In this document: piece after piece, positions 1-11,743 of the stretch
Layout: each line of letters opens with the position of its first letter
Position numbering within the stretch: position 1 is the stretch's first letter
DNA from: Lampris incognitus
Taxonomy: Eukaryota; Chordata; Actinopteri; Lampriformes; Lampridae
Direction: 5' to 3'
Assembly: GCF_029633865.1 (NCBI RefSeq)
Contig: NC_079214.1
Coordinates: forward strand, 22,512,373 to 22,576,372
Length of the DNA stretch: 64,000 nucleotides
Notes under the pieces: generated by a model
Databases searched by the model: none
Told to the model about the DNA's origin: nothing
What the model saw: only the letters and a program-made list of their open reading frames with translations
Program-made: the position numbers and the translations under genes

Positions 1-1000
1 CTGTTAGTAGCTGTTTTTGAATAAAGCCTAGAAGTTTCTTAAAAGTGACTAGTTATTATTCAATTGGACACTTTCAACTTTTTTATTTTGACTAGTCAAA
101 TCTGAAATTTTGATATCAACTTCTAATTGTGACTAGACATATTAATTCACTAGTGTTGAAAAATATGTGAGATTCAACTAAAACAGATGTTGATATTCAT
201 TCATTCATTATCCAAACCGCTTATCCTTACTCAGTCACAGGGATGCTGGAGCTTATCCCAGCAGGGAGACACCCTGGACAGGCCGCCAGACCATCACAGG
301 GCCGACACACACACATTCACTCCTAGAAACAATTAGTATGGCTGATTCACTTGACCTACATGTCTTGGGACTGCGGGAGGAAACCGGAGCACCCGAAGGA
401 AACCCACACAGACACGGGGAGAACACGCAAACTCCACACAGAGGACAACCCAGGACAACCCCCAAGGTTGGACTACCCTGGGGCTCGAACCCAGGAGCTT
501 CTTGCTATTCTATATGTTGATATCTTTATTTGAAATAGAAACTACATCTCATTAAAGCACTACTAGTCAATACTTAATAGCAACTTGCTAAGACAATTCT
601 ACAAGTAATCATTTATAACTCACTATTAACTAATTATTCATGCTGATTGCTATTCCAGTAATCACTGCATATAACTGTTACAAGTTGATTTTGAATAAAG
701 CCTGGAAGTTTCTCAAAAATTATGAGTTGCTATTCAATCTGACACTATCAAACTTTTCATTTTGACTAGCAAAATCTAAAATTTTGATATCAACATCTAA
801 TTGTGACTTGTCATATTAATTCACTAGTGTTAAAATAGGTCAGATTCAAGTAAAAACATGTATTGATGTCTTTATTCTCTCATTAAAGTACTACTTGCCA
901 GTACTTAACAGAAACTCGTAACAATGCAATTGTGATTTTTACTAAAAGCTTACAAGAGAGATTGAACTAAATCATGCAGAACAAGCTCTGATCTCGAACA
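1..1000. repeat. ACTAGT-rich repeat array, left block
   Basis: Two diverged copies of one unit are visible. Both begin with TTGAATAAAGCCT (near 16 and near 690), continue through GATATCAAC and CACTAGTGTT, and end with a stretch containing CTCATTAAAG and AGTACTTAA. Motifs like GACTAGT recur about every 20 bases. A SINE (198-513) splits the first copy. The texture matches the block at 8868-9245. Such spaced short motifs resemble subterminal transposase-binding repeats of some DNA transposons, but no terminus or transposase was found. The block lies inside DDB1 intron 1. Confidence 0.6.
198..513 (-). mobile_element. tRNA-derived SINE, ATGG-tail type
   Basis: Read on the minus strand, the copy has a tRNA-like head with a B-box-like GGTTCGAGCCC-type stretch near 485, the conserved body around 370-440 (rich in CCGGAGCACCCG and GGGAGAACACGCAAAC), and a tail region GCTTATCC near 221 typical of the subfamily whose tail ends in ATGG repeats. 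It is flanked by an exact 10 bp duplication, ATGTTGATAT, at 188-197 and 514-523, which fixes the ends and shows insertion into the ACTAGT repeat. Other pieces of the family are at 14410-14760, 38905-38985, 47680-47750, 47791-48126, 58915-59040 and 62735-62870. Confidence 0.85.
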
Positions 1001-1159
1001 TAGGAGATTGCAGTCGGTTGGTAAGTGATTTGAAACTTGTTTTGAGTTTTGATTCGGATTTAGCCCGTTATCAGGCTTTGTTGGGCTGAGCCCTTGCTAG
1101 TTTCACTCTGACCTTAAATAGGTGGGTCAGCTGACATGGGCCACGCCCTCTATTGCTTC

Positions 1160-4100
1160 CTACGTTGTGAAAATCCGACAGGGGTGGGTTCAGCTGTGGT
1201 ACTCCCTGGTATTTAAACATACAGCTGCGCTGTAGTATCAGCGGAAGCATCCATCCTTTTATGTCAGCGCTCATTGTGTTAAGACTGAATTGGGTAAAGA
1301 CCTGCGAGTCTACCTGTGCAAGTCCACCAAGCAAGGCACTGACTGGTAATTTCTTTTTCTACTATTTTCTTTCATTGCCTGCCTCACCCACCATGTGTTA
1401 CAAAGACATACCTGTCAAGAGTATCGGGGAAAAAAATCACACCTGGCGCAGACAATGCAACCCTGAGAACTTCTATTCACTCAGGAAAGCCTCCTCTACT
1501 CACTCCTCTTTAACTTTTGGCTTACGGAATTGTCAATCAGCGGTAAATAAAACAGAATTTATCCAAGCACTGGCTAATCTGTTAGACACTCAGGTACTAG
1601 CCCTGACCAAAACCTGGATACGTCCAGAAAACACTGCCACACCAGCTGCACTCTCTGTTGACTCTGCTTTCTCACACACAACCCGTTCTGCTGGATGTGG
1701 GGGCCTCATTTCCAAAGACTGGAAATTCAGTAAGTTTTCTCCGCTAAGCAACAACTCCTCCTTTGAATACCATGCAATCATGGATACTGTTCCTATTGAA
1801 CTATTTGTGGTTGTCATATACCGTCCACCAGGGCATCAACCGGGGAACTTTGTAGTCGAACTAGACATGTTACTCTCAGCCATTCCTGATGATGACGCAC
1901 CACTGATTGTCATGGGAGACATGAATATCCATACTGACAAAATCCAAGCGACTGTCTTCCTCTCTCTTCTTTCCTCTTTTCACCTCAAACAGGTCCCCAC
2001 CCCTCCCACACACAAAGCGGGCAATACTCTTGATCAGATTTTGACTCGGAACTGCTCCACAGCAAACCTGACTGTTACCCCCCTACATCTGTCATACCAC
2101 TTCTTTATTCAATTCAAAGCCTCTTTACTGGAACACCCTCATGTTCCTACACAAATGGTCTCCTTCTGCTGAAACATCTGGTCCCTTACATCGACCCAGC
2201 TTTCCAATGAAGTCTTGGATTCCATGCCTCCTTATAATGAATTCTCTTCACTCCCTGTCAACAAGGCCACAAACACACACTGTTCCTCACTAGCCTCCTC
2301 TCTTAATCTCTGCCCTCTAGCATCCAAACCGGCTCATAACGCCCCCCCCCCCAGTCCATGGCTCACTGAGGTCATCAGACAGCAAAGGGTGGGGCTCAGA
2401 GTGGCAGAGAGAAAATGGCATAAAACCAGAAAGTCCACTGACCTCAGTGACTCTGTCTCCTAGCATCATTCTCCTCCAGCTTAATAACAGCTAAAACCAC
2501 TTACTATCAGAACAAGATCTGTGGTGCCACTGATACTCAAAAACTGTTTTTTTTTGCTTTTAACTCACTCCTCAATCCACCTCCTCCTCCGACCTCCACT
2601 CTGCTCACTCCAGACATGTTCTCATACTTTAATGATAAGGTTTCTGCGATCAGTAACCAGTTCTGTCAGCCTGACCAACTCTGTCTGCCACTGCCAGCTA
2701 ATAGTGCCTCATTCACCTCATTCTCCCCTCTGACCAAGGAGGAAGTCTCCAAGCTTCTGCTGGACTCTCGTCCCACTACCTGTCTGCTGGACCCGATACA
2801 TCCAACCTCCTACAGACCATTTCCCCCGCACTTAACCGCGCAGTCACACACATCATCAACTCCTCGCTTACAACAGGTGTGTTTAAGCAAGCTCAGGTCA
2901 GCCCGCTGCTCAAAAAACCTACACTCAACCCAGCCCAGCTTGAAAACTACAGACCGGTTTCACTCCTACCCTTGCTATCAAAAATACTTGAGCACATGGT
3001 CTTAAACCAAGTCTCTGAATTCCTTTCTGGGGACAATCTGTACGATCCGAATTAGTCTGGCTTTAAGTGGGGTCACTCTACCGAGACTGCACTCCTCTCA
3101 GTAATGGAATCACTGCGTTTGGCTAGAGTTGCTAGTCAGTCCTCAGCTTTATTGCTGCTAGATCTGTCAGCTGCCTTTGACATGGTTAACCACCAAATCC
3201 TCCTCTCCACATGCTCCGAGCTTGGTATTTCAGGATCTGCCCTCCGCTGGTTCATGTCCTACCTCTCAGGGAGATCTTTTAGAGTACCTTGGAGGGGAGA
3301 AGTGTCCAAACCGCACGGCTTGAGGTCAGTGCTCGGTCCCCTTCTCTTCTCAATATACACCACCTCACTTCGTGCAATCATGCTCCTACGGTTTCTCATA
3401 CCATTGCTATGCTGACGATACCCAGCTTTTCTTATCATTCCCACCAGATGACCTCACAGTCTCAGCAAGGATATCATTATGCCTTGCTGATATCACCGCA
3501 TGGATGAAAGATCACTACCTTCAGCTTAACTTATCTAAGACTGAGCTCCTTGTCATCCCAACCAGTCCATCCTTACAACAACAGATCAGTATCCAGCTCG
3601 GATCAACCCAACTCATGCCCACAAATTGATGACCAACTAACCTTTAAGGTTCCTGTGGCCTCGATTGTCTGAGCATGCAGTACAACTTCTGGTACAGGCT
3701 CTTGTAATATCACGCAGTGACTACTGCAACTCCTTACAGGCAGGTCTCCCTGCATGCACTTCCAAACCTCTGCAAATGATCCAGAACACGGCAATGCATC
3801 TGGTCTTCAACCAACCCAAAACAGCATGTCACTCCGCTGTTCATATCCCTCCACTGGCTCCCAGTTGCTGCCTGCATCAAATTCAAAATCTTGATGCTTG
3901 CTTACAAAACACCAACTATAATGGTTCCTTCCTACCTGAACTCCCTGATTCAGGTCTACACTCAGTCCCACTCACTACGCTCTGCCAATGAAAGACACCT
4001 GGCACTTCTGCCACAACAGGGCCCTAAGTCAATAGCTAGACTCTTCTCTTCTGTAGTTCCCCAATGGTGGAATGAGTTACCAAACTCCATTCCATCCACT

Positions 4101-4395
4101 GAGTCCCTCTCCATTTTTAAGAAGAAGCTAAAGACCCAGCTCTTTCACGAACACCTCCACACCTGATGGTATTAATAAAAAAATTTAAAAAAAATACAAA
4201 ACAAAAAAAGCACCCTATGCATTGCCTTTGTGCACTGCCTGTTGACACCTTTGTCCTATTGGACTTGAACCTAGTTTTCTGGCACCTACTTGCGTTGTGG
4301 TCTCCAGACTAGATCCTTGTTTGTGTTGTATTAACTCTCAGATGTACATCGTTTTGGATAAAAGTGTCTGCTAAATGAAATAGTAACATTGTAAG
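1160..4395 (+). mobile_element. L2-like LINE, old and broken
   Basis: Non-LTR retrotransposon on the plus strand. The apurinic-type endonuclease is at about 1500-2130 (GDMNIHTD near 1916, then TLDQI near 2029). The reverse transcriptase follows at about 2700-3630, with LLDLSAAFDMVNH near 3155 and YADDTQLF near 3409, and the C-terminal domain runs to about 4166. The 3' end is GGATAAAAGTGTCTGCTAAATG near 4357, the usual L2 (Maui-type) tail in fish. The reading frame changes several times and contains stops, so this is a dead copy. The 5' boundary is approximate. It directly abuts the Gypsy fossil that follows. Confidence 0.8.
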
Positions 4396-5817
4396 TCCAG
4401 TTAGTGGCATGGCACAGTGGATGGAGCAATGAGGAAGCTGCCATCCATCTGGCTCTGGCATTGGAGGAAAAGGCTTTGCAGATGCTCCTCGACCTAGCCC
4501 CAGCAGAGCAACAGGACCTCCAGGCCCTGACCATGGCACTGGAGCGGCGATTCGGGCAACGACCCTTCACTGACCAGAGCAGGGAGCAGCTAGCCAGTCG
4601 CCGCCGCTACCAAGAGGGAGAAAGCCAGGGTGTTTTCGCCGCAAATGTGCAACTACATACCCAACAGGTTATCCACAGTTCAACGCAGCTACCCACCCGA
4701 GGGCAACCCCTGCTAATGTTGGCGAGCTACAAAGTTTTTCGGGCCTGGTGTCAGACTACCACCGTTTCGTCCAGGACTTCGCCACTCCACTGCATGACTG
4801 ACAAGGGCCAGCCATTCGACTGGGACAACACATGTGCTGCAGCCTTTACCCAACTCCAGGCAGCTCTCACTGAAACCCCAGTCTATGCCTACCCCGATGC
4901 CCAACAGTCCTTCATCGTGGACACTGATACCAGGAATATGGCAGAGCTGTCCTCTCCCAGGGGGGAGGAAACGGGGAGCATGCAGTGGCCTCCTTCAGTC
5001 GCACCCTGAGTTGAGGGGGGGGGGGGGGGGAACTACTGTGTCACCCGATGAGAGCTGCTGGCAGTGATTCTGGCAGTACGACACTTCTGGTCGTATTTGC
5101 ACGGCAGCCACTTCCTCATCCGCACTGACCACGACTCACTTACCTGGGTCTTGAACTTTAAGCACCCTGAGGGCCAGGTGGCCCAATGGCTGGAGACCCC
5201 TAAAGGGTATGACTTTGAAATCCAGCATCAGGTTGGGCAACATCATCAATGCACCGACGTGCTCTTCCGGCACACCTGTGCGGCTTTGGAGTGCTGCTAT
5301 TGCCAGTGGCAAGAAGAGCAGGGCCAGATGACGTCAACAGTGGCGGCCAGCCAGACCGCAAGCAACAAAGAGTGATGGTTCTCATTGACCACGCAGCAAC
5401 TGAGGCAGCAGCAGGAAGCAGACGAGACCCTGGTGCTGGCGAGGGGCTGGCTGGAGATGGGGCGTTGCACCAAGTGGGCAGAGGTGTCAGTGCTGGGGCC
5501 TGAGGTAAAGGCCTACTACTCTCAGTGGGGCAACTTCAAGCTCCACAACGGGTTGGCGCACCAGAGGTGGCAAGCTCACGGATGAGGGAGTGACTTCTTG
5601 CAGCTATTGGTGCCCCTTGTGCTCCGTCCCCAAGTTCTGCAGCTGCTCCATGGCTCGGTGGGGGACAGGGCACTACAGGAACACCAAGACCCTCCACCAC
5701 CTCCGGGGACAGTTCTACTGGCCTGGCTGTCGTTGAGACGTTGAGCTGCATGTGCACTGCTGCAACTCCTGTACCGCACAGAAGGGACTGACCCAGCGTT
5801 CCCACACCCCGCTACAG

Positions 5818-6191
5818 TAGGGGTGTAAGAAAATAACGATACACTTGAGCACCGTGATATTATCTTTTGTGATACTGTACAATTCTCAAAACCACGATAT
5901 CGATTTTTAATTGTTTATATGTAAAGGTTCGTGACAAACATTTTGTTTTGCATGTAACCCCAGGACCGCTAGATAACAGTGTTGTAATCTATCTTCAGCC
6001 ATTTGACTCTTCCACTCCAACACAACAACGTAAACAGACAGGAAGTTGCATAACCACAAAGAACACAAGACTATGAAATCGCAATATATCGCCTTTCTTA
6101 CAGTATCGATATATATCACAATATACTGAATCGTAACCCCTGTATCGTGATACATATCATATCGTCAGATTCTCGCCAATACACAGCCCTA
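5818..6191. mobile_element. hAT-type MITE
   Basis: A 374 bp element with short inverted ends, TAGGGGTGTAAG on the left and, reading inward from the right, TAGGGCTGTGTATTGG. The flanking 8-mers CGCTACAG (5810-5817) and CACTGCAG (6192-6199) match at 6 of 8 positions, as expected for an aged 8 bp hAT target duplication. The interior is rich in CGATATCG-like palindromes and codes for nothing. It interrupts the Gypsy fossil, which continues on both sides. Confidence 0.7.
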
Positions 6192-6765
6192 CACTGCAGC
6201 AGTACTTGGTGGGGGCCCCAATGGAGTGAGTAGGGGTGGACATCCTTAGGCCATTCCCTGTCACAGACTCCAACAACTGCTACATCCTCATGGCTATGGA
6301 CTACTTCACAAAGTGGCCAGAAGCACAAAGGTGCCAGATCAGAGTGCCACCATGACAGTGGAGAGGCTGGTGGAAGAGAAGTTCATCCACTTTGGAGTTC
6401 CCGCCAAGCTCCACAATGACCAGGGGCAGAACTTCATGTCCCTGGTCTTCAGTGACGTCAGCCAGTGGCTGGGGGTGGAAAAGAGGAGGACTACACCACT
6501 CCATCCTAAAAGTCACGGGCTAGTGAAGTGGTTCAACTGCACACTGGCCACCCAGCTTGTCATCCTCTCCAGCCAACACCAGCAGGACTGGTCCTGTGTT
6601 CCAACCGGACTACTGTCGAGGAGTCCAACCAGTGCACGCCTGTTTCCCTCATGTTTGGGTGGGAGCTCCGGACACCAGTGGTGTTTGGGGCCCAGCCTGA
6701 GACTGCCAGAGGGAAAGAAATGGACTACCTCTGGAGAGTGAGGGATCGCCTGCAAGTGTTTCTGC

Positions 6766-7612
6766 TTCCGGTGTGGGAAGATGGCTGCACGAATTCACGT
6801 TTGCAGTGGCCTCACCCAGTACCGGTGTAGGAAGATGGTGGCGTGAATTTACATTTGCAACGGCCTCGCCCAGTACCATCCATGCAGTGTCTTGTCCACG
6901 TCTAAGTTTGTCTTCGTCTCATGGCTGGGAGAGCGTGTGCTTGTTTGGCTGGGACAGCTTGGTCTGCTGCGTCCTGTGGGCCCAGTGACCATGGCCCTGC
7001 CTGGAGCTGCACTCTTCGGGTGCAGCTCCAGGGGTCTGACAGAATGCGGAAGCGGGGGACAGGCTAAGCTAACTGCTAGCCCATGCAGACCGGCAGTTCT
7101 GATAACACCGAGGGCGGTCTGGCGGCAGCTTCGCCTTGCATTGACTGTTTTGGTGTCGTCATGTGGAGTGCGGAGAGGTGTGTCGAAGGTGTCTGGCTGG
7201 GGAGAGCTGGCGTTGGATCGGCTGGGGGAGCATGGTCTGCTGCGTCCGGTGGGCCCAGGGACCACAGCCCTGCCTGGAGCTGCACCCGAGGAGGAAACAC
7301 TGAGGGCGGTCTGACAGGATACATAAGTGGGACAGACTAAGCTAACTGCTAGTCCATGCAGACCGGCAGTTCCGACAGTCATCCTGGCATTCACTCTCTT
7401 GGGCAGTGAAAAAAAAATTTTTTTGGATATGTTGGATATGTGTTTTTGTATTTTTTTTTTTTAGTTTGGATATATGTGTTCTTGTAGTGTGGATATGTGT
7501 TTTTGTCTTTGTGTTGCACTGCTGTGGGCTGGGGGATACGATATTTTTCATTTCATTTCATGTGTGCAGGTGCATGGAATAAAATGACAAATAAATGTTC
7601 CTGATTCCTGAA
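6766..7612 (+). mobile_element. LINE-derived unit with tandem 5' monomers
   Basis: Foreign segment inside the Gypsy fossil, bounded by similar 9-10 bp sequences (CAAGTGTTTC before it, GAAGTGTTCC after it). It starts with two tandem copies of a unit of about 57 bp (6768-6882), each with GAAGATGG, an AAGATGG motif like a YY1 site. Two copies of a longer block follow (about 6940-7110 and 7215-7372), sharing GGTCTGCTGCGTCC, GCCCTGCCTGGAGCTGCA and GCAGACCGGCAGTT. The end has ATGGAATAAAATGACAAATAAA before CCTGATTCCTG. This fits a LINE 5' leader joined to a 3' end, with the coding part absent; the family is not identified. Confidence 0.5.
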
Positions 7613-7678
7613 GTGTTCCACGGCTACACCTGCCGGGCCCAGGTCAACTCCAGGGTACAGCAGAAGAGCGCCTATGAG

Positions 7679-8080
7679 TGTCTGCGATGGTGTAGCAGTC
7701 TAAGCATCGGCTTTGTGTCGATGCAGTTGCCCACTGGGGACTGGGGTTCGCACCCCGGTCCTGTCAGATCCGAATATGGCCAGACTCGATGAAGCAGCAA
7801 TAATTGGTAACGCTGTCTTCAGGAGGGGGGCAGAGTCAGCTTGTTTTCGTCACATGAATGCGTCTCTGTGTGTGTCGGAAAAAGCAGTGGTTTGGCCTGG
7901 ATTCGCCTTGTCACGGAAGTGGCGAGGCATCTCCTTCGAGACTGCCGGCCGGAGCGATGCAGTTGGCGAACGCATGCAGTACGAGGGTGGGTGTTTGAAC
8001 TAAAATAGAGATCGATTGGCCACTAAATTGGGAGAAAAAATCAGAAATAATTTTTTTTTTAAAAAGAAGAAGAAGAGGGC
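7679..8080 (+). mobile_element. tRNA-derived SINE, type 2 relative
   Basis: The head GGTGTAGCAGTCTAAGC and the B-box-like GGTTCGCACCCC near 7745 form a tRNA-like pol III promoter. The unrelated body is followed by AAATTGGGAGAAAAAAT and an A-rich end. The target duplication GCCTATGA is seen on both sides (near 7670 and near 8079), so it inserted into the Gypsy fossil. It shares the ATTGGGGAGAAAAA-type 3' end with the larger SINEs at 24734, 50335 and 59122. Confidence 0.75.
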
Positions 8081-8867
8081 CTATGACACACAGTGCCTTG
8101 GGCAGGCCTTCCTGCGAGGGGTTAAGGTATGGGTGTATTGTCCCGTTCGCAAGGGGATTTCCCCCAAGCTTTGCAGCCACTGGCAGGGACCTGGCGAGGT
8201 TGTGGGCTGGCTGTCTGAGGTGATGTACCGGGTGCGCATACCCGGCCAGGGGTGCATGGGGGTACTGCACCAGGACACACTCTCCCCATACAGCCCCCTT
8301 TGCTCCGCCTGTTATTGGGGCCAGGGGTGACAATAGCATCCCATGTGCGGATCAGTGTGCTTCTCCCCCAGTTGTGCTTCCTGTAAGCCCTAGATGGCCT
8401 GTTCACCAGCGACGGCACCCTGGACATTTGAGGGACTATGTACTGGGTGATGGGGTTGTCCATGACAACTGAACCCTCAGGTAGAGGCTATGTAGCGACC
8501 AGGGAGGGCGGTCGCTGGACTATCGGCATTTATGCGCTGGGGGAGCACGAGGGATTCTGGGACTGTTAACGTTCGTGTTCAAATTATTGTTTTAATGATG
8601 TTGTGTTCATGTTTTGGTTATTATTGTTTGTTTGGGGGTTCAACTCTGAGTGGGTAGCCGACCATTTTACTGACTGACTGACTGTAGGACCGTGACTAAG
8701 ACTGATGTTCTTGATAGTGACCTCGTTGGGGGAAGCCATTGTTCGGTAAACATTGGGGGGGGGGGGGTCGTGCGGCGTATGGGACACAGGAGCTGCCATT
8801 CAAACAAGATCCCTGCCTCCTGCCGCTTGCCTCCTTCTTTCATGCCAGCTCACCACAATATTATGAC

Positions 8868-9245
8868 TGGTAGAACTGGACTAACAAAACCAGTGCTATT
8901 TAAATTGTGACAAGTAGTTAATTAAAAGTTGATCAAATGTAACGACTCATCAGGTTCAATTGATAAGCAGCTTGATATTGTCCTAGTAAGAAGTTATGTA
9001 CGAATAACTAAATTAAAAGGAAAAGTGTTTTTTGAATTGTTACTAGTAAAAGAGAGAACTGACAAGTCAGAATCAAATAAGTGACTGGTACTTATTCTAA
9101 ACAGAAATAGTATCTGATTTTTAGCGACCAGTGACTTTACAATAGCAACTAGTGAGTCGGAATTAAGACTAGCCTTTCAAAATAAGTGCAAGGGTCTAAC
9201 TTTTAGTGATTTGTGGCCTAAAGTGAATAAGTGATCAAATGGCCT
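8868..9245. repeat. ACTAGT-rich repeat array, right block
   Basis: Degenerate ACTAGT-like hexamers (ACTAGT, ACAAGT, ACTGGT, ACCAGT, ACTAGT, ACTAGC) follow one another from about 9039 to 9180 at spacings of 20-23 bases. The sequence texture is that of 1-1000, suggesting that both blocks belong to one older element or satellite later split by LINE and retrotransposon insertions. No coding potential. Confidence 0.55.
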
Positions 9246-9656
9246 GCCATAGAAGTCACGTTAAGTTGTTCACTACCAAGCTCAGTGGCGTATTAAATGA
9301 CACTACACTGCGGATGACCACTAAACAACATCACACAGGCAACGCAACGGACGCATTAGCTTACTAACCTATCTAAAGTCAAAACAGTAGCTAAATTAGC
9401 GCATTAAACATCGGTTGTTGCATGAGTGGGAAGAAAGCTGGGCTGAAAATTAATATTTACGGGACACGCATGATGGTTTGTGGCCGGCTATCAGATGGCC
9501 TTATGCTAACTCCAAGAACTGCAGTAACAAGACAAAAGCTAGGAGCTAGCTAATGTGGGCCTGCCAGTGCCTGTAGCGCGGGAGCACGGCTAACACGCAA
9601 GTGTTGAATACGCACGTTTTATTACGGCGCAAAATTTAACAAAAAAATATATTTAC
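9246..9656. other. DDB1 intron 1, exon-proximal part
   Basis: Sequence between the repeat block and the DDB1 first coding exon. I see no repeat family and no open frame here. A GTAAAT donor for the exon lies on the minus strand at its right edge (9651-9656). Confidence 0.5.
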
Positions 9657-9717
9657 CTGTGATGCAGGCATTGACAGCCGTCGGTTTCTGGGCTGTTACC
9701 ACGTAGTTGTACGACAT
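9657..9717 (-). CDS. ddb1: DDB1 first coding exon (partial gene)
   Basis: The minus strand reads [20 protein letters not shown] and one base of a Gly codon, then a GTAAAT donor. This matches the highly conserved N-terminus of DNA damage-binding protein 1 ([16 protein letters not shown]...). DDB1 is the large beta-propeller adaptor of CUL4-RBX1 ubiquitin ligases; it acts in nucleotide excision repair and in presenting many substrates through DCAF receptors. Only the first 20 residues are here; exon 2, which should start with a Gly-His-Phe stretch, was not found between 1 and 9656, so the rest of the gene lies to the left of the window and intron 1 exceeds 9.6 kb. Start choice follows the family. 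TMEM138, next to it, is also a neighbour in human 11q12. Confidence 0.9.
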
Positions 9718-9801
9718 TTTTGAAGACGCGAGAATAAGAACACTGCTGAAGTGTTTTTAATTTAGCATAGATGAAAACACCATTGACGTTTAAAAAAAAA
9801 T

Positions 9802-9810
9802 CCGGAAGTG
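9802..9810. promoter_or_regulatory. ETS/GABP-type site upstream of DDB1
   Basis: CCGGAAGTG, a consensus ETS-family binding sequence, lies 85 bp upstream of the DDB1 start codon. ETS sites close to the start are typical of housekeeping promoters. No TATA box is seen. Function is inferred from position only. Confidence 0.4.
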
Positions 9811-9819
9811 ATCTGAGGC

Positions 9820-11743
9820 GTCACTAGGAAAGTTACGTGGGTAAAAGCCAGACGGAGATTGCCCACAGCGCCCCCAGTGGTTTTAGAGGCCAACTGACCC
9901 GGATAAACGCGTGGGTGTATGTTATTACCTCGTTGCAGGGTCTCTAATGGAAGATTACGGAATTGGCTAAATCCCTCCGTGTCTTTGAACATGTGCCCTT
10001 TGAAATGAACCGCAAACCAAGGCCAGGTGTAAACTTCATGCCATGTACTATTTTACCTTGATTGTGATTATCGAAACCCGCAAAAGAGGCAACTCTTGGA
10101 CTTATCCACATTCACGAAAAATCATTAATATAGCCTCTTTTTTTACTGTTACCAAAAACGTTTTCTCTTAATTTTCCCGAAGAGAACAGTGACCCCTGCT
10201 GCTTTCACTGTGTTAAGTCCCCTCCCTAACTGCAACAAGGCGGTTATCAGAAGCGTGGAAAAACACATCATTGGGCCTCATTCATCAATCGTTCGTACGT
10301 ACAAAGTTGTCCTTACACACCCATGGATTTTTTTAAAAATTAAAATATTATCTTTAAATATCAAACATATTTAAAATTATGCAAAGATTTATACAATATT
10401 GCCATTGAGTCAACACAACTAATGTCATAATTTTCTGCAGGGAAATTGACAGAGCAATTCTGTGCATGGACTGCGGAAAGTAGGAAAGCTGTGCATTGAG
10501 CAGTGACAGCATTTACACAGTCCTCTGGAGGCACACACACTGTAAAAGACCACACCGCACTGAGCATAAAACACACCATTCGGTGTTTTTTTTTATTGTA
10601 AAAAAATAACAAAAAAATGCATACCATTTAAACACAAAACAAAAACCACATTTCTAACAAGGCATTCTGATAACTCCCCAGAAATTATTCCTTTCAGAAA
10701 AAAAAATCTCCCACAAAGAAAAAAAAAGAGTTATCCTTTTCATTTCATGCTTTTATCTCTGCGCTACTGCTTTAGCGTGAAACTGGTTCTACATTTAACA
10801 AAGTGCTTGAAGATTCATGCCTGAGATCTTGGATTTTAGTTGCTGAAGGATTACTTAATTTGGGCGAGTAATTTTGTGTAGCCTCCTCAATTCTTACAGA
10901 GAGATGGCGCTTCAAGCCATCTTTTTTTTTTGCTTTAAAAATGAGTTGCTACATCTTGAAAAGTGCAAATAAAATAAGGAAGTTGTACCCACCTCAACAC
11001 GTAGCTTTTCTGGTGAGGCGCTAGCCAGGATTTTTTTTTTTTTTTTGGTTTGCATCTAAATTAGTACGACTGAAATCTTTTTTCAAACAGGACACAAAAG
11101 CGAAAGACATCAAAATAATGTGCTGTTAATCTTATCCTAATTGCTTGTTTTATAAGACATCTTCACTCAGTGAAACTGAATGTGTCACAGGACAGACAAA
11201 GCACTGTTTTGCCTCAGTTGTCATCCAGATATGGCCACGTCAAATCAGACAATGGAACATTGCTATTTTAGCTGCAGACCACACAGGTTGGGTCAGGTTT
11301 TATGGATGGAGCAATGTTCAATTTTTGCCAGCCAACCCATGACACTAAACACTGGACAATACAGACAAGGCAAATAAATGTGAAGCAACTCAGTTGGGCA
11401 TTTAACCTGAGTAAAACAAATTCCATTTTCTTTGAATGTGTAGCATTTACAGTGTAAAAGCAAACGTGACACACGGACATTGGTACCAAGACAACATAAA
11501 ATGTGCTTATCCTGCATTATCAAGCTCAAATCTAGTATCTGTACAGCGTCAGGGTTTTTTTTAACCTTCAAAAAAGGCAAGTGCATGCCTCTCAGAAAGT
11601 TGCAAGTCCACTTCTCAAAAGCAAAGTCCTCAATGACTTCTTGTGCCAAGTTTTAACATTTAACAGTTCTGGCCTCTGCAGCATCTTTTGTGCCATAGTG
11701 TTGAACTCAAACCCATGAAGAGGCATCATCATATACTTCAAGC
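9820..11743. other. Intergenic DDB1 promoter to TMEM138 3' side
   Basis: No gene recognised. It contains A/T homopolymers and a GGGCCTCATTCATCAATCG stretch near 10274, a sequence style often seen in dispersed fish repeats. The part just left of 11744 should hold the TMEM138 3' UTR; a minus-strand AATAAA appears near 10571-10578, but the true polyadenylation site is not clear. Confidence 0.4.

Larger units (their letters stand above)
4396..8867 (+). mobile_element. Ty3/Gypsy retrotransposon fossil
   Basis: Old LTR-retrotransposon copy, clearly broken in many places. Parts recognisable in order on the plus strand are a gag-like stretch (about 4400-4680), the end of reverse transcriptase and RNase H (about 4740-5280, with IRTDHDSLTW near 5118), an integrase core (about 6220-6540, with FGVPAKLHNDQG near 6391) and an integrase C-terminal stretch after 7612. 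A TGTAGCGACC start at 8491 and CACCACA near 8861 could be a 3' LTR, but no 5' LTR was found to confirm it. Three later insertions sit inside it: a hAT MITE (5818-6191), a LINE-derived unit (6766-7612) and a SINE (7679-8080). Confidence 0.75.

Noticed and set aside
6849-7394. 181-codon minus frame in a GC-rich region
   Set aside because: Lies in the tandem-block insertion inside the Gypsy fossil; repeat units are read twice and no known domain appears.
11293-11649. 118-codon minus frame next to TMEM138
   Set aside because: Located beyond the TMEM138 stop, most likely 3' UTR; no homology recognised and no splice links.
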